Source of the DNA: Clostridiales bacterium
GTDB taxonomy: Bacteria; Bacillota; Clostridia; Lachnospirales; Lachnospiraceae
Direction of reading: 5' to 3'
Assembly: GCA_018366495.1 (NCBI GenBank)
Contig: JAGZHZ010000008.1
Span: 41,491 to 105,490 of the forward strand
DNA length: 64,000 nucleotides
Position 1 is the stretch's first letter; each line of letters opens with the position of its first letter. Both the position numbers and the translations under genes were made by a program. The notes under the pieces are model-generated. The model was not told the DNA's origin and did no database searches. It saw only the letters and a program-made list of their open reading frames with translations. Shown here piece by piece: positions 53,892 to 61,823 of this stretch.

Positions 53892-53914
53892 GCTCGGTAA
53901 TTGAATTGCCGAGC
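53892..53914. repeat. 23-bp palindrome
   Basis: An 11-bp inverted repeat around a single central base (GCTCGGTAATT/AATTGCCGAGC, one G-T pair). It is related in form to the palindrome at 40335-40354. Confidence 0.5.
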
Positions 53915-54100
53915 ATCTAATTGCAAGGCTGTGCTTTGCAGTTCTAGTGGTGCATCCATAACACCTCTGCTGCTATCCCTGTGGATCACACAGCTACTTT
54001 GATGATTTTTGGATCCAGTAGTCCGGACACGGACGGTTCTTGTTTACTGCCAGACACTGCACAATATTTTTTTCGTTTTTTCAAAAATCTTATAATATCA

Positions 54101-54949
54101 TTATGGCTGACTTTCAAAATCTGGGGCAAAAGCAAGATACCCCTGTAACATTTCTTCTGTCGCTACATAATATCTAAGATTCTTATTTAAATCAGAAATC
54201 TCCTGTAATTCCGCTTCTGTCAAAGTAAAATCAAACAGATCCATATTTTCCGCAATATGTGTCTCATTTTTAGACCCTGGAATCACAATGTTGCCCATCT
54301 GAGTATGCCATCTCAAAATAATCTGTGCTATAGATTTTCCATATTTTTCAGCCATTTCTGCAATCATATGTTCTTCCAAAAGTGCAGGATCACCATGTCC
54401 TAGTGGGAACCATGCCATAATAACCGTTCCATATTGATTTAAAAATTCTCTTAACTCCGTTTCCGGATAATAGGGATGAGCTTCCACCTGTACTACAGCA
54501 GGTTTTATCTCCGTTTTTTCCACCAGTTTCCTGATTTGTTCCTCTGAAAAATTGGATAATCCCAAACTTTTGACTTTTCCGTTCCTTACCGCTTCTTCCA
54601 TTGATTTATACGCACTGATATAATCACCCACAGGCTGGTGTAAAAATAAAAGGTCAATATAGTCCGTGTCCAGCCGTCTTAATGTTTCATCGATAGCTTG
54701 TGCGGCACCTGCATACACACTTGGCCACAACTTTGTAGACAAATAGATATGTTCTCTTTCTATACCTGATTTTTTCATTCCTCTTCCAACCGCCTTTTCA
54801 TTCATATAAGCATTGGCTGTATCAATCAGGCTATACCCTTTTTTTAAAGCGGTTACTACTGCATATTCCGCTTCATCCGGATTCATTTGAAAAGTTCCAA
54901 GTCCGACCAGCGGAATTTTTGTTCCGTTATTCAAAGTGAAATGTTCCAT
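54101..54949 (-). CDS. Aldo/keto reductase
   Basis: A 282-residue NADPH-dependent AKR of the 2,5-diketo-gluconate-reductase-like group. Seen are PLVGLGTFQM, SLIDTANAYMNEKAVGRGMK (Asp and catalytic Tyr), the catalytic Lys in YLSTKLWP, and FLHQPVGDY (His). The C-terminus has IVIPGSKNETHIAENMDLFDF. GGAGG precedes the ATG. It is the leftmost gene of the element cargo. Substrate is unknown; detoxification of aldehydes is typical for the family. Confidence 0.93.
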   Translation of the reverse strand: MEHFTLNNGTKIPLVGLGTFQMNPDEAEYAVVTALKKGYSLIDTANAYMNEKAVGRGMKKSGIEREHIYLSTKLWPSVYAGAAQAIDETLRRLDTDYIDLLFLHQPVGDYISAYKSMEEAVRNGKVKSLGLSNFSEEQIRKLVEKTEIKPAVVQVEAHPYYPETELREFLNQYGTVIMAWFPLGHGDPALLEEHMIAEMAEKYGKSIAQIILRWHTQMGNIVIPGSKNETHIAENMDLFDFTLTEAELQEISDLNKNLRYYVATEEMLQGYLAFAPDFESQP

Positions 54950-55069
54950 TTTGTTTATCCTCCTATTTTTTAAAAAATCATAGATTTGTGAATTTCTGTA
55001 TTTATTTTATAAAAAGAATCAAAAAATGTACAATATCCATTACACATTGTGCTATACTTATCACGTATA

Positions 55070-55651
55070 CTAAATAGGTACTTCTTCAATGGATATCCCG
55101 CTCCTTGCCATACTCAATAAAACATTCCTCTCATACTCATAACGTTCTCCTTTAACCAAACACATCTCTCTAAGAAGATTCGAACTGAATGCCCGTAATC
55201 CTGTCTGGATATCAGAAACTTTTACACCACTGATAAATTGAAAAATCATTTTTGTTACCTTGTTCCCTATTCGTGATCTCAAAGTCATATCCTTTTCTAT
55301 TTCCCGAACACCCAAAATAAGACTTTTATTGTGAGTCCTTGCATATCCCAGTAATTTTATCATATCTTCTGATAAATACTGACCATCTGCATCCATAATG
55401 CCAATCACCTGGTTTTCCCATAATTCTTGTCGGATATAAGTTAACGCCGTCTTAATCGCGGCACCTTTTCCACGTTTTTCAGAATTGCGAAGTATAATAC
55501 ATATATCATCTATTTTTTCAAAAATGGATTCATACTCATTTCCGTTTCCATCATCCACTACAACAATCTGACAACCATATACCCAAAGTTTATCTGTAAT
55601 TGCTATAAGCGTTTTATCCGGTTTATATGCTGGAATAATTACTACTGACAT
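55070..55651 (-). CDS. Family 2 glycosyltransferase, C-terminally short
   Basis: A 193-residue GT-A glycosyltransferase of the dolichyl/polyprenyl-phosphate sugar transferase type: VVIIPAYKPDKTL, nucleotide-binding VVDDGNGNEYE, GKGAAIKTALTYI, and the metal-binding GIMDADGQYLSEDM. It ends abruptly at ISIEEVPI, where homologues usually continue for 30 or more residues (EVPI followed by a conserved strand). This suggests a truncation. It is last in an operon with PAP2 and DUF368, and may be inactive or act on a lipid carrier. Confidence 0.82.
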   Translation of the reverse strand: MSVVIIPAYKPDKTLIAITDKLWVYGCQIVVVDDGNGNEYESIFEKIDDICIILRNSEKRGKGAAIKTALTYIRQELWENQVIGIMDADGQYLSEDMIKLLGYARTHNKSLILGVREIEKDMTLRSRIGNKVTKMIFQFISGVKVSDIQTGLRAFSSNLLREMCLVKGERYEYERNVLLSMARSGISIEEVPI

Positions 55652-55687
55652 TCAGCCATCTCCTTTCACAAAATTTTATAATTTTTC

Positions 55688-56218
55688 TTACACTGCCTGA
55701 TGTTTTCTTTTTTTCTGTATCTGTTCTACACATAGCATACCTGTATATCCACAGACAGTACCTACCAGAATACCCCCAAGAATATCCGTAGGATAGTGTA
55801 CATACAGGTATAATCTTGAGAACGCAATCAATACTGCTAACATCAATGCTGGTTTCCAGATTTTCTTTTCTCCTGCGAAAAAAAGTGCTGACACTGCTGC
55901 AAAAGATGCTGCAGTATGTCCTGACGGAAAGGAATAATCATCTGGTCTGGGAACTAAAAGCTGTACTGCAGTATTCACATCACAAGGGCGTGCTCTTGCA
56001 AATACATTTTTCAAAATTCCATTACACAAAATCACATCTAAGATCAATGCCATTATCATAACGGCTCCTGATTTTCTGGTCCTTGGAAGCAGAAGCAATA
56101 CAACGGCAAACAAAATCCATATCATTCCTGCATTTCCCAAATTTGTAATAAAACACATCACATAGTCACCAATAGGTGTTCGAATTCTCTGAATTAAATC
56201 CAATATTTTAATTTCCAT
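55688..56218 (-). CDS. PAP2-family membrane phosphatase
   Basis: A 176-residue membrane protein with about five helices and the full lipid-phosphatase triad: KNVFARARP (motif 1), PSGHTAASFAAV (motif 2), SRLYLYVHYPTDILGG (motif 3). Such enzymes dephosphorylate undecaprenyl pyrophosphate or phosphatidyl phosphates at the outer membrane face. The DUF368 gene overlaps its start. A GTG three codons upstream is possible. Context points to undecaprenyl lipid recycling. Confidence 0.9.
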   Translation of the reverse strand: MEIKILDLIQRIRTPIGDYVMCFITNLGNAGMIWILFAVVLLLLPRTRKSGAVMIMALILDVILCNGILKNVFARARPCDVNTAVQLLVPRPDDYSFPSGHTAASFAAVSALFFAGEKKIWKPALMLAVLIAFSRLYLYVHYPTDILGGILVGTVCGYTGMLCVEQIQKKRKHQAV

Positions 56219-57089
56219 TCGTTTCACTTCTTTCTTTCATCTTCTGCATCCCAAGAACTAAAACTACACCGATGATACAGGCAATCGGCTGAAAATTTAA
56301 AAAATCCATAGCTGCCTTCGGGATCTCCAGGGTCGTCGGTCCCTGCACAATCGCATAAAAAGAACCAATCATCATCCCTAAAATTGCATAAACGGACTGA
56401 GGTCGAAATTTTTCCAGACACACTTTTATACCTTTTACCACAGTAGCCGCGCCTGTAAGAACCCCAAATCCAAAGAACATCAGGCATGGAACATAGGAAA
56501 AATCCAATCCAAGAAATCCTCTTACTGCAGTGATGACCGGAATATACGCTCCAAAAATCAAAAATAATGTAGAACCGGAAATTCCAGGAAGAAACATAGC
56601 AGAAATAGCAATCATTCCAATAAAGAATAATTTCACTCCCAACCCCATAGAAAATTGACTCAAATCCATAGCAGAAGTTCCAACCTGGCCATTCAGCCAT
56701 GCAATACTTGCCACAACTACAATTCCTGCAATACAGAATAAAATTCCTTTTCCGAATTCACGAAAACTTTCCTTTTCTTCCATCACAATCAGCGGAATAG
56801 AACCTGCAATAAAACCAATAAATAAAGAACTGACAGTATAGATCTGACTTTCAAATAGGGCTGATAAAGCAAAAACTGCCAATACCATACCGATGCCCCA
56901 GCCGATACCCAGTTTCACCAGATAACGCAGAGATTTTTTCTTATCTTTCATCTTTCCAAACACCAAGCTATGAATGGAACCGATAAATTTATCATAAAAT
57001 CCCATGATAAACGCTACTGTCCCTCCGGATACTCCCGGTACGCTGTCTGCTAATGCCATACAAAATCCATTGATTTCTTCTTTCAACAT
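56208..57089 (-). CDS. DUF368 membrane protein (undecaprenyl-phosphate transporter-like)
   Basis: A 293-residue protein with about eight helices and the DUF368 signature GFCMALADSVPGVSGGTVAFIMGFYD at the N-terminus, repeated in weaker form as FLPGISGSTLFLIFGAYIP in the middle. This inverted-repeat pattern is typical of the DedA/DUF368-like lipid transporters. DUF368 proteins (PopT) recycle undecaprenyl phosphate. It lies below the response regulator gene and overlaps the PAP2 gene. Confidence 0.9.
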   Translation of the reverse strand: MLKEEINGFCMALADSVPGVSGGTVAFIMGFYDKFIGSIHSLVFGKMKDKKKSLRYLVKLGIGWGIGMVLAVFALSALFESQIYTVSSLFIGFIAGSIPLIVMEEKESFREFGKGILFCIAGIVVVASIAWLNGQVGTSAMDLSQFSMGLGVKLFFIGMIAISAMFLPGISGSTLFLIFGAYIPVITAVRGFLGLDFSYVPCLMFFGFGVLTGAATVVKGIKVCLEKFRPQSVYAILGMMIGSFYAIVQGPTTLEIPKAAMDFLNFQPIACIIGVVLVLGMQKMKERSETNGN

Positions 57090-57185
57090 ATTAAAAAAAC
57101 CTCCTGTTTATTTTATGTAGTTATCTTACCAACCCATATTAAACAAACAGAAGATTTTTTCTAAACAAATCCTAAACAATAAGAC

Positions 57186-57896
57186 TCACTTGTTCAATCG
57201 ATACCCAGCTCCCCACACAGTTTCCAGGATTTTCGGTTTTTTACTGTCATCCTCAATTTTATCACGGATGCGGTTAATATGTACCATGACTGTGGCATTG
57301 TCTCCCACATAATCATATCCCCATATTTTCTCAAAAAGCTGTTCCTTTGAAAATACAATATTGGGGTTCATGGCTAAAAATTTCAATAATTCAAATTCAC
57401 GGTTCGGAAATTTAATTTCCTTCCCATCCTTATAAACTTTCCAACTGTTGACCAAAATTTTCAAATCCTGAATACAGATTTCTTCCTGTTCTGCCACATT
57501 ATATGATGTGTTCTTATTGGTCAGCCTCTCATACTGGCGTAAATTTGCATGAACTCTGGCTACCAGTTCTGCCGGATCAAAGGGCTTTGCAATATAATCA
57601 TCGGCTCCAACTCCAAGCCCACGGATTTTATCAATAGATTCTGTCCTTGCTGTTACCATTAAAATAGGAATATCTATCTTTCCTCGTATCTCTTTGCAAA
57701 CATCATAGCCACTTTTCCCTGGCAGCATCAAATCCAGCAAAATCAAATCAAATGTGCTTCTCTCAATCATACTGGCAACCTCTTCTCCATCCGCGGCTAT
57801 TTCCGTCTGAAAACCTGCTGCCTGAAGATAGGCTTCTTCTACCATACGAATATCTTCATCATCTTCCACAATCAATATCTTCTTATCTTCTGCCAT
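57186..57896 (-). CDS. OmpR-family response regulator
   Basis: A 236-residue regulator. The receiver domain has the acidic pocket VEDDEDIR and the phospho-acceptor Asp in LILLDLMLPGKSGYDV (about residue 53), then Thr in VTARTES and Lys in AKPFDPAEL. The C-terminal winged helix ends in VMVHINRIRDKIEDDSKKP and ETVWGAGYRLNK. It is co-transcribed with the histidine kinase gene upstream (4 bp), and likely controls the envelope genes below. Confidence 0.94.
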   Translation of the reverse strand: MAEDKKILIVEDDEDIRMVEEAYLQAAGFQTEIAADGEEVASMIERSTFDLILLDLMLPGKSGYDVCKEIRGKIDIPILMVTARTESIDKIRGLGVGADDYIAKPFDPAELVARVHANLRQYERLTNKNTSYNVAEQEEICIQDLKILVNSWKVYKDGKEIKFPNREFELLKFLAMNPNIVFSKEQLFEKIWGYDYVGDNATVMVHINRIRDKIEDDSKKPKILETVWGAGYRLNK

Positions 57897-57900
57897 TCTC

Positions 57901-59049
57901 TCATTCCCCTTTCGGCAATTTCATATAAATAGATAAGCCATGTCTGTTTTCTGCCCAAGTCTGTCCTCCCATAGATTCTATCAGATTTTTTACAATATAT
58001 AAGCCAAGCCCGTTTCCTTCTTTTTTATTTCTGGATTCATCCACCCTATAAAACTCATCAAAAATAAACTTCAGTTTTTCTTCCGGCACTCCCTGCCCAT
58101 TATCAGAAAAGCAGATAAGAAATCCTTCTTTCACTTCTTCTAATGTGACAGCGATCCGAATTGGCTTTATACCCCCATATCTTCTGCTGTTTTCCAGAAG
58201 ATTATCAAAGATACGCTGAAACTGTTCCTGATCAATCAGCACGGAGTCTGAAACGTTCTCTAATCTCTCCTCAAATTCTACCTCTTCCCCAGCAAGCATT
58301 TCCCGTTTCCCTTCCAGATATTTTGAAATCCATGAAAAAAGGTTTGTTTTCTGAAGATGCATCGGCATATTTCCGGTTTCCAATTTTGACACATAAAACA
58401 ATTGATTCAGGAGGACATCCATATCTCCCGTTCTCCGATATGCCGTCTGCAAAAATTTTTTCTGCTGTTTTTCTTCTTTCACTACCCCATCCAAAATGCC
58501 TTTAATCGTTCCACGGACAGCAGTAAGAGGAGTTCTGAGATCATGAGAAATCCCTGCTATCATTTCTGTTCTTGCTTTTTCATATTTTCTGTTTTTTTCC
58601 TGCTCTGATAAAATGTGGGCCTGCATATCATTAAATGTATGACAGATTTCTTCAAATTCTTCATCTCCCTGATAGTAAATTGCTTCTGTCAGTTCATTTT
58701 CCCGAATCCGCTTTGCTCCTTGTCTTAAGGCATCCAGCGGTTTCATAATCTGTCTTACCAGTCCTCCTGTAAAAAATAAACTGACTAAAATCCATACTGC
58801 CGCACAAATCAGTATATCTGCAAAAAACAGTAAATAAAAAGATTGCTGGTGTAATGTCCAATCCTCCAGCATCTCCTCCATACTTGCGCTATCTGCTATG
58901 GTTTCCATGGATGTCTTCCAATCCTGCTCAATAGATTCCCAATATAATTTCACGACACCTATATTGATTATAAACACCAATACCAATGTAACGAATATCA
59001 TGAAAACATTGGAAATAAAAATTCTTCTTTTTACCGTCTTTTTCTTCAT
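57901..59049 (-). CDS. Membrane sensor histidine kinase
   Basis: A 382-residue kinase with two membrane helices (about 12-33 and 67-92) and a short extracellular loop of about 35 residues between them. HAMP, HisKA (AGISHDLRTPLTAVRGTIKGIL, His near 190) and HATPase (SDNGQGVPEEKLKFIFDEFYR, then GNGLGLYIVKNLIESMGG) domains follow. The very short sensor loop is typical of envelope-stress kinases that sense within the membrane or via a transporter. ATG at 59049 has GAGGAT 6 nt upstream. Confidence 0.93.
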   Translation of the reverse strand: MKKKTVKRRIFISNVFMIFVTLVLVFIINIGVVKLYWESIEQDWKTSMETIADSASMEEMLEDWTLHQQSFYLLFFADILICAAVWILVSLFFTGGLVRQIMKPLDALRQGAKRIRENELTEAIYYQGDEEFEEICHTFNDMQAHILSEQEKNRKYEKARTEMIAGISHDLRTPLTAVRGTIKGILDGVVKEEKQQKKFLQTAYRRTGDMDVLLNQLFYVSKLETGNMPMHLQKTNLFSWISKYLEGKREMLAGEEVEFEERLENVSDSVLIDQEQFQRIFDNLLENSRRYGGIKPIRIAVTLEEVKEGFLICFSDNGQGVPEEKLKFIFDEFYRVDESRNKKEGNGLGLYIVKNLIESMGGQTWAENRHGLSIYMKLPKGE

Positions 59050-59055
59050 TTGCAT

Positions 59056-59425
59056 ATCCTCACATTCTGCAATAGGGAAGACACCACAACTGCCTTCCCA
59101 CCTATCTTACTGTCATTATAACGCAACTCCATATAAGTGCAATATCTTATATTTAACACACAAATTTCCAATTAATTTTATCCTGTCATTTTTTAATCGG
59201 AACATATTTTACTGTTTCCATCAATTCCTGCTTTATCAGTATAGAAAACACCTGCAAAATGTAGATACAATTTCCAAATAACTGCATACCATTCTCCATT
59301 CCTATGACGAAGCACTGCGCTCTCCTGTGATGTTTTCCAGAGATACTATCGTTCTTTCCACCTTGCATGGTTTTAATTCTAGCATAAATACCTCCTTGTT
59401 AATATGATTTTTTCAGCAGTTTTTC
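59056..59425. other. Gene-free region upstream of the histidine kinase gene
   Basis: About 370 bp that should hold the minus-strand promoter of the two-component operon. A 60-codon minus-strand frame exists here but has no ribosome-binding site or known family, so it is not called. Confidence 0.4.
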
Positions 59426-59499
59426 TTGACAATACCAATGTACAAAAATTATACTAAATACATATTTTGAATACAAGTACCCAGATATGCTGTACTTGT
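59426..59499 (+). promoter_or_regulatory. Promoter and inverted-repeat operator of the HxlR regulator
   Basis: TTGACA (59426-59431), 18 bp, TATACT (59450-59455). Downstream lies an exact inverted repeat ACAAGTAC (59473-59480) / GTACTTGT (59492-59499), placed to block transcription. A further half site GTACTTG occurs near 59968 before the nitroreductase gene. Confidence 0.65.
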
Positions 59500-59532
59500 T
59501 ATCGTAAAAAATACTGATAGTGAGGGAAAATA

Positions 59533-59886
59533 ATGTTTACGCAGGAAGAATTTTTGAAAAATATTAAGGATTCTAAGGAAATGGATTCAAACTGTCCCAT
59601 TCATAAAACTTTGGAATTATTAAGCGGAAAATGGAGAACCTATGTCATTTTTGAACTTTGCCGTCACGATTTTTGCAGGTTTGGAGAATTAAAAAAATTA
59701 ATGCCCAAAATTACCAATACCATGCTGACAACCACACTTCGAGATTTAGAAAAACTGGGGATTGTAGACAGAAAGCAATTTAATGAAATTCCACCTCATG
59801 TAGAATATTCATTAACGAAAAAAGGACAGGCACTAGTTCCTGTTTTTTATGAAATTGCAAAATGGGGAATAGAGAACCTAGAATAA
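59533..59886 (+). CDS. HxlR-family transcriptional regulator
   Basis: A 117-residue winged-helix protein. The family pattern CPIHKTLELLSGKWRTYVIFELCRHDFCRFGELKKLMPKITNTMLTTTLRDLEKLGIVDR is split across the recognition helix, and the wing has PPHVEYSLTKKGQAL. The N-terminal Cys is conserved in redox- or aldehyde-sensing members. It is followed by a terminator and then by the nitroreductase/ferredoxin genes it likely controls. Confidence 0.9.
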   Translation: MFTQEEFLKNIKDSKEMDSNCPIHKTLELLSGKWRTYVIFELCRHDFCRFGELKKLMPKITNTMLTTTLRDLEKLGIVDRKQFNEIPPHVEYSLTKKGQALVPVFYEIAKWGIENLE

Positions 59887-59898
59887 TTAAGTACATCA

Positions 59899-59932
59899 AT
59901 CAGAGCATAAATTTTTGCTCTGATTTTTTTAT
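59899..59932 (+). terminator. Terminator after the HxlR gene
   Basis: Arms ATCAGAGCA and TGCTCTGAT are followed by seven U. The nitroreductase gene therefore needs its own promoter. Confidence 0.85.
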
Positions 59933-60030
59933 AGTATAGTATAAGATACTATGTATATCATTTCTGCGTACTTGAGTTTTATTTTAATATATAGTATTAT
60001 TTTTATACTTTTAAAAAGGAGGAAAAATAA

Positions 60031-60579
60031 ATGGAAGCAAAATCAGTTTTAAAAAACAGACAAACCTGTAGAAATTTTAACAACACTCAAATATCAGATA
60101 AAGAACTGGATTATATTTTAAAGGCGGGCAATTCTGCACCTGTTTCTTTAGGACAGTATCAAAAAGTTGAGCTTCATGTTATTCAAAATAAAGAAATTCT
60201 GAATAACATTGAACAGCTTGTATATTCTGTCAACCCTCAGACAGGAAAACACCCTTTCTATAACGCACCAACTGTCATTTTGGTAAGCGCCAAAAAAGAA
60301 GATGCTATGGAACTTTATCCGCTTGCATATTGCAATGCTTCTTGCATTATTGAAAATATGATGCTGGCATCTACTGATTTAAAATTAGGCAGTGTATACT
60401 TATATGCAGTACCGGCGGTTTTGGGACAACTGAAAAATGCTTGTCCTGACTTATATAGAGAATTAAACATTAAAGATGGATTTTTCCCTGTTGCTATGAT
60501 GGCAGTAGGAAATTCTGCCGCTCCTTTTAAAGATCGGGATTTCGTAAAAGATAAAATATCTACGGTATATATTGATTAA
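60031..60579 (+). CDS. Nitroreductase-family protein
   Basis: A 182-residue FMN-binding nitroreductase-fold protein. Seen are VLKNRQTCRNFNNTQISDKELDYILKAGNSAPVSLGQY (FMN-binding Arg/Ser), and near the C-terminus DGFFPVAMMAVGNSA. It probably reduces nitro or quinone groups. GGAGG precedes the ATG. The ferredoxin-flavodoxin gene starts 10 bp after its stop, so the two are co-transcribed. Confidence 0.88.
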   Translation: MEAKSVLKNRQTCRNFNNTQISDKELDYILKAGNSAPVSLGQYQKVELHVIQNKEILNNIEQLVYSVNPQTGKHPFYNAPTVILVSAKKEDAMELYPLAYCNASCIIENMMLASTDLKLGSVYLYAVPAVLGQLKNACPDLYRELNIKDGFFPVAMMAVGNSAAPFKDRDFVKDKISTVYID

Positions 60580-60589
60580 GGAGATTATT

Positions 60590-61333
60590 ATGATTTTATA
60601 TTTTAGCGGTACTGGAAATAGCAGATATATTGCAAAAAATCTTGGGGAAATTTTAAATGATGAAGTCATTTCCATAAATCAATATTTAAAAAGTAAAAAA
60701 AACGGAAACTTTTATTCGGAAGTTCCTTATGTTTTTGTTACACCTACTTATATGAGCCGTATGCCGATAAAAGTAGAAGAATTTATTAAACTTTCCTCAT
60801 TTAAAGGCAATAAAAATGCATATTATATATTTTCAGCAGGAGAATGTATCGGAAATGCCTATAAATATTGTAAAAAACTATGTAATGAAAATCATTTAAT
60901 CTACAAAGGGACAACTTCAATAAAAATGCCTGCCAATTATGTTCTGATGTATGATGTATTGCCAAAAGAGCAAGCTAAAAGTGAAGCTCAAAAGGCAGAT
61001 TCAGAAATCCAAAAAATTGCTAACCACATAAAAAACAGTCAGCAAATAAATCTGAATTCCCAAATGGCAGGACACAAATCTTTTAGTGTAATTGCACCAT
61101 TATTTAATTCCTTAATGGTTAATGCTAAGGGATTTCAAGCAGATTCAAAATGTATTGGTTGTGGCACTTGTGAAGAGATTTGTCCTTTGGACAATATTAA
61201 AATACACAATAATCATCCTACGTGGGGTACGGAATGTATACATTGCATGGCTTGTATTTCAATTTGTCCGCAGCAAGCTATCAATTATGGAAAGAAAACC
61301 ATAAAACGTAACAGATATTACCTTGACGATTAA
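60590..61333 (+). CDS. EFR1-type ferrodoxin (flavodoxin fold plus 2x[4Fe-4S])
   Basis: A 247-residue protein. An N-terminal flavodoxin domain begins ILYFSGTGNSRYIAKNLG (FMN phosphate loop). A C-terminal 2[4Fe-4S] ferredoxin has CIGCGTCEEICPLDNI and CIHCMACISICPQQAI (residues about 188-235). This is the EFR1 layout common in Clostridia. It should pass low-potential electrons, here probably to the nitroreductase encoded just upstream. The start at 60590 follows AGGAG at 6 nt. Confidence 0.92.
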   Translation: MILYFSGTGNSRYIAKNLGEILNDEVISINQYLKSKKNGNFYSEVPYVFVTPTYMSRMPIKVEEFIKLSSFKGNKNAYYIFSAGECIGNAYKYCKKLCNENHLIYKGTTSIKMPANYVLMYDVLPKEQAKSEAQKADSEIQKIANHIKNSQQINLNSQMAGHKSFSVIAPLFNSLMVNAKGFQADSKCIGCGTCEEICPLDNIKIHNNHPTWGTECIHCMACISICPQQAINYGKKTIKRNRYYLDD

Positions 61334-61597
61334 TTAAAACAATTTGAAAAAATATACAGGCGATCTTCTATAAACAATCTTTTCCTAAAGATATAACAGA
61401 TTGTTCGAATGTATATATACAGAAGCCAAGTAAATTTTTAGAACCGAATAAATCGAAATAATACATCACCCCTTATACACGAACTTTTAAAAACAAAGCT
61501 GAAGAATCCGTCTATCCACCTCTGAAATTGACAAAATCTTTCATAAAGTACAAGCATTTTTGCATATCTTCTTCATATATTGTTGTGAGGTGGTTGA
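61334..61597. promoter_or_regulatory. Region upstream of the recombinase operon, with a sigma-E-like promoter candidate
   Basis: No gene was seen in these 260 bp. TCATAAA (61541-61547), 15 bp, CATATCTT (61563-61570) resembles the mother-cell sigma-E pattern and lies 28 bp before the small gene that precedes the recombinase. The match is partial. Confidence 0.3.
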
Positions 61598-61741
61598 ATG
61601 AAGAATGACGTGAAGATAGTCTGCAAAAATGTTTTTAAAAGCACTGATGAACGGATGTTTAAAAAAGCATACACTTCTATATGGATAGAATTAATAAGTC
61701 AACTTGAGAAAAATAAGGAGCAGGTTACTCCTGCTAGATGA
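61598..61741 (+). CDS. Small protein of unknown function upstream of the recombinase
   Basis: A 47-residue basic protein beginning MKNDVKIVCKNVF and containing FKKAYTSIWIELISQLEKNKE. The start has GAGGTGG upstream. It ends 82 bp before the recombinase ATG, in the same direction. No domain is recognised. Its size, charge and place make it a candidate for a recombination directionality factor or a regulator of the recombinase, but that is inference only. Confidence 0.7.
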   Translation: MKNDVKIVCKNVFKSTDERMFKKAYTSIWIELISQLEKNKEQVTPAR

Positions 61742-61823
61742 TAGCCAGATTATCCTGCTAAATGTTATAATAACATTGCAGAGATAGTTTGTTTTGTCTT
61801 CTCTTAAAAGGAGAAAACAAATT

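Larger units (their letters stand above)
53500..54100. other. Gene-free left end of the element
   Basis: 600 bp without a credible gene. It holds the terminator-like hairpin TGTATCTGT...ACAGATACA (53829-53868), the 23-bp palindrome at 53892-53914, and a stretch CACTCCCCATAGCTAAACAAGGGG-like (53575-53600) resembling an IS200-type end. It is probably the decayed footprint of older insertions. Confidence 0.5.

Noticed and set aside
53965..53973. A third copy of the core (GCAGCAGAG, minus strand) about 480 bp inside the element
   Set aside because: The flanks lack the TGTTGTT-type arms found at the true ends, and using it would not restore cotJC. Probably chance or a decayed site.
56224..56700. 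158-codon minus-strand frame inside the DUF368 gene
   Set aside because: Overlaps the DUF368 coding sequence in another frame; Cys/Trp/Phe-rich composition typical of a shadow.
59186..59368. 60-codon minus-strand frame upstream of the histidine kinase
   Set aside because: No ribosome-binding site and no recognised similarity.
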